The notes beneath the pieces are model-generated. The model worked only from the letters and a program-made list of their open reading frames with translations, had not been told where the DNA came from and did no database searches. A program made the position numbers and the translations under genes. A stretch of 64,000 nucleotides of DNA, taken from the NCBI GenBank assembly GCA_024655965.1, contig JANLFL010000001.1, forward strand, positions 278,120-342,119, in the 5' to 3' direction. Each line of letters opens with the position of its first letter. Position 1 is the stretch's first letter. The stretch is from Caldisericota bacterium. GTDB lineage: Bacteria > Caldisericota > JANLFM01. This document shows, piece by piece, positions 16,465-24,112 of this stretch.

Positions 16465-17477
16465 ACCGAGAAGGTTATCCCATCGAAGGTTTTTACCTGG
16501 AAACACCGGAGAGATTTTTCTTTGCCGCTAAAGGGGTAGTGCAGAGCCCCGCAAAGGTCTTCGCGGTCCTGAGGTACATCCCTCATCCCCAGGGTGATAG
16601 GATCAGGGGAGGGGAAAAATTCAAAAGGCTCTATGATTTTCAGGAACAGGAAAAATTCCTTGAGAGTTTTCCTCACTACCTTTTTTTTGATCCTTTCCTT
16701 GGCATCCGGCTTCAGTGCGTGCCTCGAGACTTGATCAAAAAAGTTTTCGATCCCCGGGAAAAACTGAGGGAGTTGAAAAACCATGCCCAGGACCCCTTGG
16801 AAGAGGCAGTTTGTGATTTTGCAAACCTTCTCAAATCCATATCCGGTGTCCCCTGGGAAAACTTTGGGGTCTCGGGATCATTGCTCCTTTCCCTCCACCT
16901 ACCCCAATCGGACCTCGACCTCCTGGTTTACGGGGAGGAAAAATCAAGGAGGGTGTATGCCGCTTTGAAAGAAATTTTTAAATCCGCAAAAGGTGAATTA
17001 AAAGCCCTTGACGAGGAAGATTTAGTCCGGCTCTACAGGCAGCGCTCCCAAGAACCGGCCCTTTCCCTCGAAGAATTCAGGAGGACAGAAAAGGGTAAGG
17101 TCCTCCAGGGCAGGTTTCGGGGGAGAGAATATTTCATCAGGCTTGTAAAGGAGCCATGGGAGATCGGGGAAAAATACGGGGAAATAAAATATTCCCCGGC
17201 GGGGAAGGTAAAAATCAGGGCAAGAGTAATTGACGCCAGCCAGGGGATTTTTACCCCCTGTCTTTACCAAATTGACCGGGTGAAAGTCCTGGAGGGGGAA
17301 AAGGGCGAAATTCCCCAGGAGGTCTTCTCCTTCCGGGGGAGATATTGTGAGCAGGCAACCGAGGGAACGGAGGTCTTAGTTAGGGGCAATCTGGAGCGAA
17401 TGGATTTCCAGGACGGGAGGGTCCAATTTAGGGTGCTTCTAACCGGAGCGGATGATTTCTTTATCCCCTGCCCCTGA
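16461..17477 (+). CDS. Nucleotidyltransferase-fold protein (COG1665-like)
   Basis: 338 residues, TTG start overlapping the upstream stop (TTGA). The central block FGVSGSLLLSLHLPQSDLDL near 134-153 matches the nucleotidyltransferase signature GS-x(9-11)-D-x-D. The N-terminal region (VFAVLRYIPHPQGDR) and C-terminal beta-rich region (PCLYQIDRVKVLEG) resemble an archaeal family of predicted nucleotidyltransferases. No substrate is known. As the last gene of the C1 operon it may act in cofactor synthesis, which is inferred only from position. Confidence 0.6.
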   Translation: MNREGYPIEGFYLETPERFFFAAKGVVQSPAKVFAVLRYIPHPQGDRIRGGEKFKRLYDFQEQEKFLESFPHYLFFDPFLGIRLQCVPRDLIKKVFDPREKLRELKNHAQDPLEEAVCDFANLLKSISGVPWENFGVSGSLLLSLHLPQSDLDLLVYGEEKSRRVYAALKEIFKSAKGELKALDEEDLVRLYRQRSQEPALSLEEFRRTEKGKVLQGRFRGREYFIRLVKEPWEIGEKYGEIKYSPAGKVKIRARVIDASQGIFTPCLYQIDRVKVLEGEKGEIPQEVFSFRGRYCEQATEGTEVLVRGNLERMDFQDGRVQFRVLLTGADDFFIPCP

Positions 17478-17497
17478 TTTTCCGGAAAAAACTCACT

Positions 17498-18595
17498 TCA
17501 CCCCTGAAGGGCAATCGGTTCCCAGTCCTTTCCTTCAATAAAAGCCTCGGTTTTTAAACGGGCTTCCTCGTCTGAGAATTGAAGGGGAGGGGATTTCATA
17601 AAGTAGGCGGAGGGGCCGACAATTGCCCCGGATAGACCCCTCTCCATGGCAAGCTTGCAACACCTGATGGCATCTATTACCACTCCTGCGGAATTGGGGC
17701 TATCCCATACCTCCAGCTTGAGCTCAAGCGATAAGGGAGAATCCCCGAAAGCCCTTCCCTCCATACGGATGTAGCAGAATTTCCGATCCTCCAGCCAGGG
17801 GACGTAATCGCTTGGACCCACGTGGATATCGCTGGGAGGAAGGGGATAATCGAGTTGAGAAGTTACGGAGGTGGTTTTGGAGATTTTCTTGGATTCCAGC
17901 CTCTCCCTCTCTAACATGTTTAAGAAATCGGTATTTCCCCCGAAATTTAACTGGTATGTCCTCTCAAGTTTCACTCCCCTTTCGCGGAAAAGGCGGGTGA
18001 GGACCCGGTGGACAATCGTCGCCCCTACCTGGGACTTGACATCGTCCCCTATTATGGGGAGCCCTCTTCTGGAAAATCTCCTCTGCCAGTAAGGTTCCCG
18101 GGCAATGAAAACCGGGATACAGTTCACAAATCCACAGCCGGCTTCAAGGACCTGCTCGATATACCATTTTGTTGCCTCCTCGCTCCCCACGGGGAGATAA
18201 TTTACAACCACGTCGGTTTTGGTCTCCTTGAGTATCCCCACGATGTCCGCAGTTGGTCCAGGGGCTTTTGTGATAATCTGGGAAAGATATTTCCCCAAAC
18301 CGTCGTGAGTCATCCCCCTGGAGACCTTGACCCCCGTGAGGGGCACCTCCGCAAATTTCCTGGTGTTATTCGGGGGGGTGAAAATGGCCTCCGCGAGGTC
18401 CTTACCAACCTTATTCACATCGATATCGAAAGCGGCGACGAAATTGATATCCCTCACATGGTATCCCCCCAGCCGGACATGCATCAGCCCGGGGACGAAG
18501 TCTTCCTCACTGGCGTTTTTGTAATACTCCACTCCCTGGACAAGGGATGAGGCACAATTTCCCACTCCGATAATTGCCACGTTAATCTTTCCCAT
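17498..18595 (-). CDS. ino1: myo-Inositol-1-phosphate (inositol-3-phosphate) synthase
   Basis: 365 residues, the length of the actinobacterial/archaeal form. It converts glucose-6-phosphate to inositol-phosphate with bound NAD. The N-terminal NAD loop is [14 protein letters not shown], followed by [39 protein letters not shown] and [13 protein letters not shown], all characteristic. Products feed inositol lipids or thiols such as mycothiol in actinobacteria, or compatible solutes in thermophiles. AAGGAG precedes the ATG, and a promoter candidate lies upstream. It is convergent with the C1 operon (20-bp gap containing only a short TTTTCCGGAAAA palindrome). Confidence 0.95.
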   Translation of the reverse strand: MGKINVAIIGVGNCASSLVQGVEYYKNASEEDFVPGLMHVRLGGYHVRDINFVAAFDIDVNKVGKDLAEAIFTPPNNTRKFAEVPLTGVKVSRGMTHDGLGKYLSQIITKAPGPTADIVGILKETKTDVVVNYLPVGSEEATKWYIEQVLEAGCGFVNCIPVFIAREPYWQRRFSRRGLPIIGDDVKSQVGATIVHRVLTRLFRERGVKLERTYQLNFGGNTDFLNMLERERLESKKISKTTSVTSQLDYPLPPSDIHVGPSDYVPWLEDRKFCYIRMEGRAFGDSPLSLELKLEVWDSPNSAGVVIDAIRCCKLAMERGLSGAIVGPSAYFMKSPPLQFSDEEARLKTEAFIEGKDWEPIALQG

Positions 18596-18616
18596 TGACC
18601 CGGCTCCTTCTACCTG

Positions 18617-18644
18617 AAGATATTTACCTTTAAGAAATTGCCAA
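18617..18644 (-). promoter_or_regulatory. Candidate promoter of ino1
   Basis: On the minus strand TTGGCA (18644-18639) and TATCTT (18622-18617) are separated by 16 bases, ending about 20 bases before the ino1 ATG. It fits a sigma-70-type promoter moderately well and would make ino1 independent of mobA upstream. Confidence 0.42.
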
Positions 18645-18659
18645 CAGGCTTAATATAAC

Positions 18660-19295
18660 TCAATTTTTCCCTTGGTTCCCCAGTTGAGCGATCAAATTTA
18701 GAGCTTTTTCCAAATCAGCCGGGGAGTTGATGTTGAAAAAACTGATCAAGTGGGGGTCAAAGGCTTTTATCTCCTCCTGGGAAAGGTACCTTACCTTGAG
18801 CAGGGAGAGGCTTCTGGTCAGTTTCAAAAGGCCCTTTTCCAAATCCCCCCTGAAGGCTTCCAGGCAGCTTTTCGAATAGAGGGCGTGAAGGGGTTGGGGT
18901 TTTCCTCCGATTAAGGGTACAACCGCGTCGAAACCTGGGGAGACTAAAGCAATCAATTTTAAAACTGAGGGCTGGATGAAAGGCATGTCACACCCGAAGG
19001 CGAAAGCCCATTCATTCTTGGAGGCATTCAAACCGGAGTAAATTCCCCCCAGGGGTCCACCCTGGGGGAAAACATCGGGAATTAAAAGGACCTTGGGATG
19101 ATCAAAGGGAAGTTTTAACTCATCGGAGACAATCAAGATTTCTTCGGCCAATTCCTCAACCCTCTTTAGCACATGCTCAATTAGGGGCCTTCCCATAAAC
19201 GAAAGCAGGGCTTTATTTCCCCCCAGGCGCTTCCCTTTCCCTCCCGCAAGGACAATTACGCTGAAGCTCTCCTTTCCGGATCCCTTAACCCTCAA
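18660..19295 (-). CDS. mobA: Molybdenum cofactor guanylyltransferase
   Basis: 211 residues. MobA attaches GMP to molybdopterin, giving the (bis-)guanine dinucleotide cofactor used by enzymes such as FwdB. The nucleotide-binding N terminus is IVLAGGKGKRLGGNKALLSF; FGCDMPFI near 106-113 supplies the metal-binding Asp and PLIGGKPQPLHALY follows. The start is taken as TTG at 19295, but no well-placed ribosome site decides it. It sits 22 bases downstream of the second CitG-like gene and close to the C1 operon, fitting supply of the FwdB/D cofactor. Confidence 0.88.
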   Translation of the reverse strand: MRVKGSGKESFSVIVLAGGKGKRLGGNKALLSFMGRPLIEHVLKRVEELAEEILIVSDELKLPFDHPKVLLIPDVFPQGGPLGGIYSGLNASKNEWAFAFGCDMPFIQPSVLKLIALVSPGFDAVVPLIGGKPQPLHALYSKSCLEAFRGDLEKGLLKLTRSLSLLKVRYLSQEEIKAFDPHLISFFNINSPADLEKALNLIAQLGNQGKN

Positions 19296-19317
19296 GGAGA
19301 TTTCCCCGCCTTCTCCT

Positions 19318-20364
19318 TTAGAACCTCAAGCCCAAAAGGAAGGCTATAAAAAGGGTTGCGGCAGTGAAATCGGCGGCAGTTGCGGGATACAATTCTCCCT
19401 CGGATTGACTCAATTCATGATCAAGCTCCAAAAGGGCTCTCGTTCCCTCGCTGGTTTTCAGGCCACCGAGTTTCAAGATCTCCTTGGCTCTGGCTGAAAT
19501 TTCCCGGGCTTTGTTCCTTCCTATGTTCACCGCCTCCCGAATATCCCGGGAATTTTTTAATCCAACCCAGCGGGCGATGCAGGGGTCTCCGTGCTCGAAG
19601 CTCGAAAGGATGGTTAAAAAAGTCCCCACAGTCGCCGTGTTTATGTTCCCGGTCTCCCGGAAACAGTTTATTAAAGTTGGGTAACCGATCCGGAAACAGG
19701 TGGATTTCAATCCATTTGCCCACTCCTGAGCAAATTCATCCCAAGTGCAGGCTTTCATGGCTTCATACAGGGTGATCCCCTGGGAGATGATCTTGCTTTC
19801 CGCCGACTCGTCAAATATATCAGGAACCTCAACCTCCCCCGCCTCGGAAATCCTCCCCAGCTCTTCGGGGGAACAACCCGTTCTCATCACTTGATAAAAA
19901 TCCACGGCATCATGGGAGGTGGTTGAAGAAATTACCTCGTTTGTATTTTCCTCAAGGCCTTCAAGGGTCAGGGTCCCCTTTTCCGCGAAGGTTTTTCCGC
20001 TTGCTGCAGCAATAGGAATGAAAAGGAGAATTGGTCCCGAATGAGTGTCACCTCCGAGGTGCCACAGGCGGACGCTCTCCATCCCCTGTTTGATCAAATT
20101 CCCGATCCTGATGTTGGACATTTTTAGTTTCTTTTCCCCGGCTCGAATTCCCCTGAGCGCTGCTTCCCGAATTGTTGGGCCAATGGCCACCGCTCCGGTC
20201 AAAAAATGTTCATAGGTTCCTGCCCGACGAACGGGAAGGTCGGTGGCCTTGCTGACGCTTCCAGGTTTGGGGCCCGCGCTCACCTCCATAATGGAGGCAA
20301 GCTGTCCGCAAAGCATCACGTAATCGGCGATCTCTTCCTTTGATGAGGAAAGCAGCCTTTTCAT
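19318..20364 (-). CDS. CitG-like protein, copy 2
   Basis: 348 residues, longer than copy 1. Triphosphoribosyl-dephospho-CoA synthase family: VSAGPKPGSVSKATDLP, HLGGDTHSGPILLFIPIAAA and STTSHDAVDFYQVMR are the conserved blocks. Compared with copy 1 it has an extended N terminus and a different central region, so it is a paralogue, not a recent duplicate. It probably forms an operon with mobA. Its substrate is unknown; proximity to the C1 operon suggests a second ribosyl- or phosphate-transfer step in pterin or furan cofactor synthesis. Confidence 0.78.
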   Translation of the reverse strand: MKRLLSSSKEEIADYVMLCGQLASIMEVSAGPKPGSVSKATDLPVRRAGTYEHFLTGAVAIGPTIREAALRGIRAGEKKLKMSNIRIGNLIKQGMESVRLWHLGGDTHSGPILLFIPIAAASGKTFAEKGTLTLEGLEENTNEVISSTTSHDAVDFYQVMRTGCSPEELGRISEAGEVEVPDIFDESAESKIISQGITLYEAMKACTWDEFAQEWANGLKSTCFRIGYPTLINCFRETGNINTATVGTFLTILSSFEHGDPCIARWVGLKNSRDIREAVNIGRNKAREISARAKEILKLGGLKTSEGTRALLELDHELSQSEGELYPATAADFTAATLFIAFLLGLRF

Positions 20365-20462
20365 CTCCGTGGAATTTTCACTTTGATATCACTCCCCTTA
20401 ACGCTGGTCAAGGTGCCCTCAATTCAAGTTGAACCACCGAAAAGAGGTATTTCCCCCTTCCG

Positions 20463-20491
20463 TTTCTGTGTTTATTTTAATAGATTATACT
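20463..20491 (+). promoter_or_regulatory. Candidate promoter upstream of the DUF5668 gene
   Basis: TATACT at 20486-20491 is a reasonable -10; the -35 TTTCTG at 20463-20468 is 17 bases away but weak. GGAGGAGAAAGG then lies just before the ATG at 20523. Confidence 0.35.
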
Positions 20492-20522
20492 TAAATCATC
20501 CCTGGAGGAGAAAGGAATCCAA

Positions 20523-20927
20523 ATGGAAAATAAAACGGGTCCAGAAACTGGAGAAATCATCCCCCCCAATGTTCCCGGTGGAGGAAAAAGGGACTCCCTA
20601 AAACATACCGGGTCCTTAACGGGGGCTTTCATCCTGATTGTCATCGGGATCATCTTTCTTCTGGATAATGCCTGGGGAATCAAGGTGGGGAACTGGTGGG
20701 CTTTATTGATCCTTATCCCAGCAATAGCAGCATTTTCCAGGGCTTGGTCCTCTTATAGGCAACGGAAAGTATTTAACCCCGAGGCGGCGAGTTCGCTTAC
20801 CGGAGGATTGATCCTCTCCCTGGTGGCTTTCATTTTCCTCTTTAATTTAGACTGGGGAAAAGTCTGGCCAGCATTCCTGGTGGTCATCGGCTTGGGAGCC
20901 CTCATAGGAGCTTTGTCCAGGCATTAA
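20523..20927 (+). CDS. Small membrane protein, LiaF/DUF5668-like transmembrane region
   Basis: 134 residues with four hydrophobic segments: LTGAFILIVIGIIFLLDN (32-49), WWALLILIPAIAAF, SLTGGLILSLVAFIFLF and VWPAFLVVIGLGALIGAL. The repeated G-(3)-IxxGxxFLxxN...W-x-(L/I)xLIP pattern is typical of DUF5668/LiaI-LiaF-like membrane modules, associated with envelope stress systems. A DUF4097 protein, often found with such modules, is encoded far away at 58 kb. Confidence 0.72.
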   Translation: MENKTGPETGEIIPPNVPGGGKRDSLKHTGSLTGAFILIVIGIIFLLDNAWGIKVGNWWALLILIPAIAAFSRAWSSYRQRKVFNPEAASSLTGGLILSLVAFIFLFNLDWGKVWPAFLVVIGLGALIGALSRH

Positions 20928-21036
20928 TGAGGGTTTCCATTCCGGGGTTAGGGATTTGGAAAACGGGGGAGGGGGATTGGTAAATAAAGAGGGGAAAACA
21001 ACCAAGGGGAAATCCTCAAAGTCCTAGGGGGAAAAA

Positions 21037-21491
21037 ATGGAAAATCCCCAGGAAAAGAAAATTATTCCGATTCCCCAGAAGTGGAGGAAACAATATGGCC
21101 ACCGGAGGATGCTCGTCCCCAGGCCCCTCGATCTGGATTCCTTTATAAGGAAAATCCCTAGTGGAAAACTGATAACCTTTCCTCAGTTGAGAAACCGATT
21201 TGCTTTCACGCTTGGGGCGGATTCCTGTTGTCCCTTTACCAGCGGAAATTTTTTGAGGATCTCCGCTGAAGCTGCGGAGGAGGATCTTGTAATGGGGGGT
21301 GCCTCTTGAGGGAGTAACCCACTATTGGAGGGTCGTAAGCGAAGATGGCTCCCTGTTCGAAAAGTTCCCCCAGGGAGGAAAGCTTCAAAAGGCGCCTGGA
21401 GGGCGAGGGCTTCAAGTTAGAAAAGGACAAAGGAGGGAAATTAAGGGAATTGGACTCCAAGAAATTCCTGCCCCCTTTTTATTCCCTTTAA
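21037..21491 (+). pseudogene. MGMT-like (alkylguanine methyltransferase fold) protein, broken by two frameshifts
   Basis: Three successive frames each carry part of one protein of about 150 residues. Frame one gives MENPQEKKIIPIPQKWRKQY ... FIRKIPSGKLITFPQLR ... ADSCCPFTSGNFLRISAEAA. Frame two resumes with THYWRVVSEDGSLFEKFPQG. Frame three ends with ESFKRRLEGEGFKLEKDKGG and stops at 21491. This matches the MGMT-like DNA-binding domain family. Both shifts are single extra bases, the first at a G6 run (21294-21299) and the second near a C5 run (21367-21371) or just after. AGGGGGAAAAA precedes the ATG. Either a recent pseudogene or homopolymer sequencing error. Confidence 0.7.
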
Positions 21492-21495
21492 AAGG

Positions 21496-22413
21496 ATGCT
21501 TCCCCAGTTATTAGCCCAATCCCTCCCCATTTTCTTCCTCCTCTTAGGGGGTTTCCTCTTCTTCTTTTATTTTAAAAAGGGCCCCCTTCTTCTTGTGTTT
21601 TCCTTAATCCTCCTTTTTCTGGGCTCGATTATGTTCTTTTCGGTGTTCATTTCCCCTTTTCTTCTGAAAGTGTACCGGGTGTCCTATGATCTTTCTTCTA
21701 TTATTCAAAAACAGTCCTACCGCATCGCTTTCTTCTCCGATTTTCATTGCGGAGCGCTCAAGGGGAAAAGTTGGGTCAAAAGAGTTGTGGAAACTGTTAA
21801 TCAGGAAAAGCCAGATTTAGTTTTAATTGGAGGGGATTTCGTGCTAAAGGCAGAGGCCTCCGCCCTGAAGGACCTCTTTTCCCCCTTAAAGGATTTGAAA
21901 GCCAGGGATGGGGTCTTTGCGGTTTTGGGTAACCATGACTTCGGCATCCCCGGCGAGGATCTTTCCCTCCCTTTGAAGGAAGTCCTGGAAGAGCTAAACA
22001 TCACTTTGCTTCAAAACGAATGCGTAGAGCTGGAAAATTTCAACCTGGTTGGGCTTGACGAAGTCTGGGCGGGGAAATCAGATCTTGAAAGGGCTTTCTT
22101 GAAAGTCAACCCTGAAAAACCGGTGATCGGGCTCTGCCATAATCCTGACTTATTCCTTTATCCCGCTTCCACAAAAGATCGCTCATCTTTTCGGGCGGAT
22201 CTTTGGCTCCTGGGCCATACTCACAACGGGCAGTTGAGGCTTCCCATCATTGGCCCCGTCGTCCAGTCCACGGGGACAGGGATGGAATGGGGGTTTTACA
22301 ATACTCCCCTGGGAAAGGCTTTCGTCTCCCAGGGGGTGGGCGAAAGCGGAGCAAGGGTTCGCCTTTTTACCCGCCCGGAGGTGGTAATTATTGATTTAAT
22401 AGCTGACCTTTAA
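21496..22413 (+). CDS. Membrane-anchored metallophosphoesterase (YaeI/YkuE-like)
   Basis: 305 residues. Two N-terminal membrane segments (about 5-26 and 30-58) are followed by a calcineurin-like phosphoesterase domain facing one side of the membrane. All metal motifs are present: AFFSDFHCG, LIGGDFVL, VLGNHDFG and LLGHTHNGQLRLP. Related proteins act on lipid-linked or nucleotide phosphoesters; the substrate here is unknown. It starts 5 bases after the broken MGMT-like gene. Confidence 0.87.
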   Translation: MLPQLLAQSLPIFFLLLGGFLFFFYFKKGPLLLVFSLILLFLGSIMFFSVFISPFLLKVYRVSYDLSSIIQKQSYRIAFFSDFHCGALKGKSWVKRVVETVNQEKPDLVLIGGDFVLKAEASALKDLFSPLKDLKARDGVFAVLGNHDFGIPGEDLSLPLKEVLEELNITLLQNECVELENFNLVGLDEVWAGKSDLERAFLKVNPEKPVIGLCHNPDLFLYPASTKDRSSFRADLWLLGHTHNGQLRLPIIGPVVQSTGTGMEWGFYNTPLGKAFVSQGVGESGARVRLFTRPEVVIIDLIADL

Positions 22414-22452
22414 TATTGCCTCACGGCAGATAATTTGAGTAAAGTAAAGGGC

Positions 22453-23634
22453 ATGAAAGAAAGGCCCTGGAACCTCCAACTGATCTTAATTAGTTTTGTT
22501 CGATTGATCCTCACCACCGGCCTGAGAATGGCTTACCCTTTCATTCCGGAAATTTCACGGGGTCTTTCTGTTTCCCCCGAGACAATCTCCCGGATGATTT
22601 CCTTTCGTGCTTTGGCGGGATTTTTCAGCCCCCTTTTTGGCCCTCTCTCGGAAATCTGGGGGAGAAAAACCTTGATGCTTTTGGGTATCTTAGTCTTTTC
22701 ACTCGCCTCCCTCCTCGTGACCCTCTTCCCTTCCATTTGGACTCTTGGGGCCGCTCTCTTTCTCATCGGCTTATCGAAGGCAATTTTTGACCCTCCGATG
22801 CAGTCCTACCTGGGCGATAGGGTTCCTTACAAAAGCCGGGGGTGGGCTGTGGCGGTGACAGAATTCTCCTGGTCGGGTTCGCTCCTCTTAGGAGCTCCCC
22901 TGGTAGGGCTTTTGATCCAGAAAGAAGGCTGGTCCTCCCCATTCCTTGCCTTATCCCTGGGGGGATTTTTTGTGGCTCTTCTCCTTTTCTGGGGAATCCC
23001 AAAAATAAAAACTATCGGGGAAGAAAAAGACAACCACTTCCTAAAAACCAAAAAGGGGAGTCCGATCATCCTGTTCGCCGGTCTATTTGCCACTTTAGTC
23101 CTTTTGGCTAACGAAACCCTCTTGATCGTTTTTGGAGTGTGGATGGAGGGAAAATTCAAACTGAGCATATCTGGTCTGGGGCTAACCGCGGGATTAATCG
23201 GGGGAGGAGAGCTTCTGGGAGAGCTTTCCGCAGGGCTGGCGGTTGACCGTTTTGGAAAGAGAAGGGTAATCTTGTTTTTTTCCGGAATCACTGCCCTGAC
23301 CTACCTTCTGATCCCCTTTTTGAGCAAATTCTTGTGGAGTGCCCTCCTTTCGTTGTTCTTCCTCTTCTACGCCTTTGAGACCACCATCGTTGCTGCGATC
23401 CCCCTTTTCACTGAACTTGTGCCCGGTGCAAGAAGCGTGATGATGTCCGCTTCGGTTGCTTCTCAGAGCCTGGGGAGGGCGCTGGGAGCTTTATTTGGTC
23501 CAACGATTTTCGCCTGGAAGGGCTTTGGGTTAAGCGGAATTGTCGCTTCCGCGCTCATGATACTCGCTCTTTTGATTTTCGCTTTCCGGATTAAAGAGCC
23601 CCCTACTTCGGATTGGGGATTTCAAAAACCCTGA
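22453..23634 (+). CDS. Major facilitator superfamily transporter
   Basis: About 393 residues with about 12 hydrophobic segments. The cytoplasmic loop between segments 2 and 3 reads GPLSEIWGRKTLM, the MFS motif-A region (G-x-x-x-D/E-x-x-G-R-K/R), repeated more weakly as GLAVDRFGKRRVI in the second half. It is probably a drug or sugar efflux permease; no substrate can be named. The start is uncertain: ATG at 22453 or an in-frame TTG at 22435, neither with a good ribosome site. Confidence 0.82.
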   Translation: MKERPWNLQLILISFVRLILTTGLRMAYPFIPEISRGLSVSPETISRMISFRALAGFFSPLFGPLSEIWGRKTLMLLGILVFSLASLLVTLFPSIWTLGAALFLIGLSKAIFDPPMQSYLGDRVPYKSRGWAVAVTEFSWSGSLLLGAPLVGLLIQKEGWSSPFLALSLGGFFVALLLFWGIPKIKTIGEEKDNHFLKTKKGSPIILFAGLFATLVLLANETLLIVFGVWMEGKFKLSISGLGLTAGLIGGGELLGELSAGLAVDRFGKRRVILFFSGITALTYLLIPFLSKFLWSALLSLFFLFYAFETTIVAAIPLFTELVPGARSVMMSASVASQSLGRALGALFGPTIFAWKGFGLSGIVASALMILALLIFAFRIKEPPTSDWGFQKP

Positions 23635-23654
23635 GAAGGTTAAAGAAGAAGGCC

Positions 23655-24096
23655 TTATTCAAGTTTTGATGTGCAGTGGGGGCACCTCGTCGCTTTCAGG
23701 GGGATTTGGGGGAGACAGAAGGGACACTCCTTGGTATTCTGGAGGGCTTGCTCCTTTTTTCTCCTTAAACGGTTAATTGATCGGACCAAAAGGAACAGCA
23801 CAAAGGAAACCAGAAGGAAGTTCAATAACTCATTGATGAAAACCCCGTAATTGATGGTTGGAGCCCCCAGCGCTTTTTGCTTCAGCAAGTGCTGAGTAAT
23901 GGGGGGAGGAAAGGTTGATGAATAAATTGGAAAAATCAACTTTTCCCAGCAACAACCCTATTGGGGGCATGATCACGTCATTAATTAGGGATTTGACCAG
24001 GGTGGTGGTGGCTGCCCCCAAAACTATTCCCACGGTCATGTCCACCAGTGAACCTTTTAAGGCAAACTCCTTAAATTCCTTGAACAACAAGATCAC
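23655..24096 (-). pseudogene. mscL: Large-conductance mechanosensitive channel MscL, frameshifted
   Basis: Starting at GTG, frame one gives [20 protein letters not shown] and [20 protein letters not shown], the first membrane helix and loop of MscL. The frame then shifts at a run of five A on the coding strand (plus 23874-23878). The second frame continues with [20 protein letters not shown], the second helix, and a C-terminal zinc-ribbon-like tail (ECPFCLPQIP, RCPHCTSKLE). Removing one A restores [16 protein letters not shown], the family sequence. The CxxC tail is a variant found in some bacteria. Error or true inactivation cannot be told from sequence alone. Confidence 0.88.
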
Positions 24097-24112
24097 CCCT
24101 TTTATTTGTGCC

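Noticed and set aside
17478-17489. TTTTCCGGAAAA palindrome between converging genes
   Set aside because: The stem is too short and has no loop or strong T-run for a terminator.
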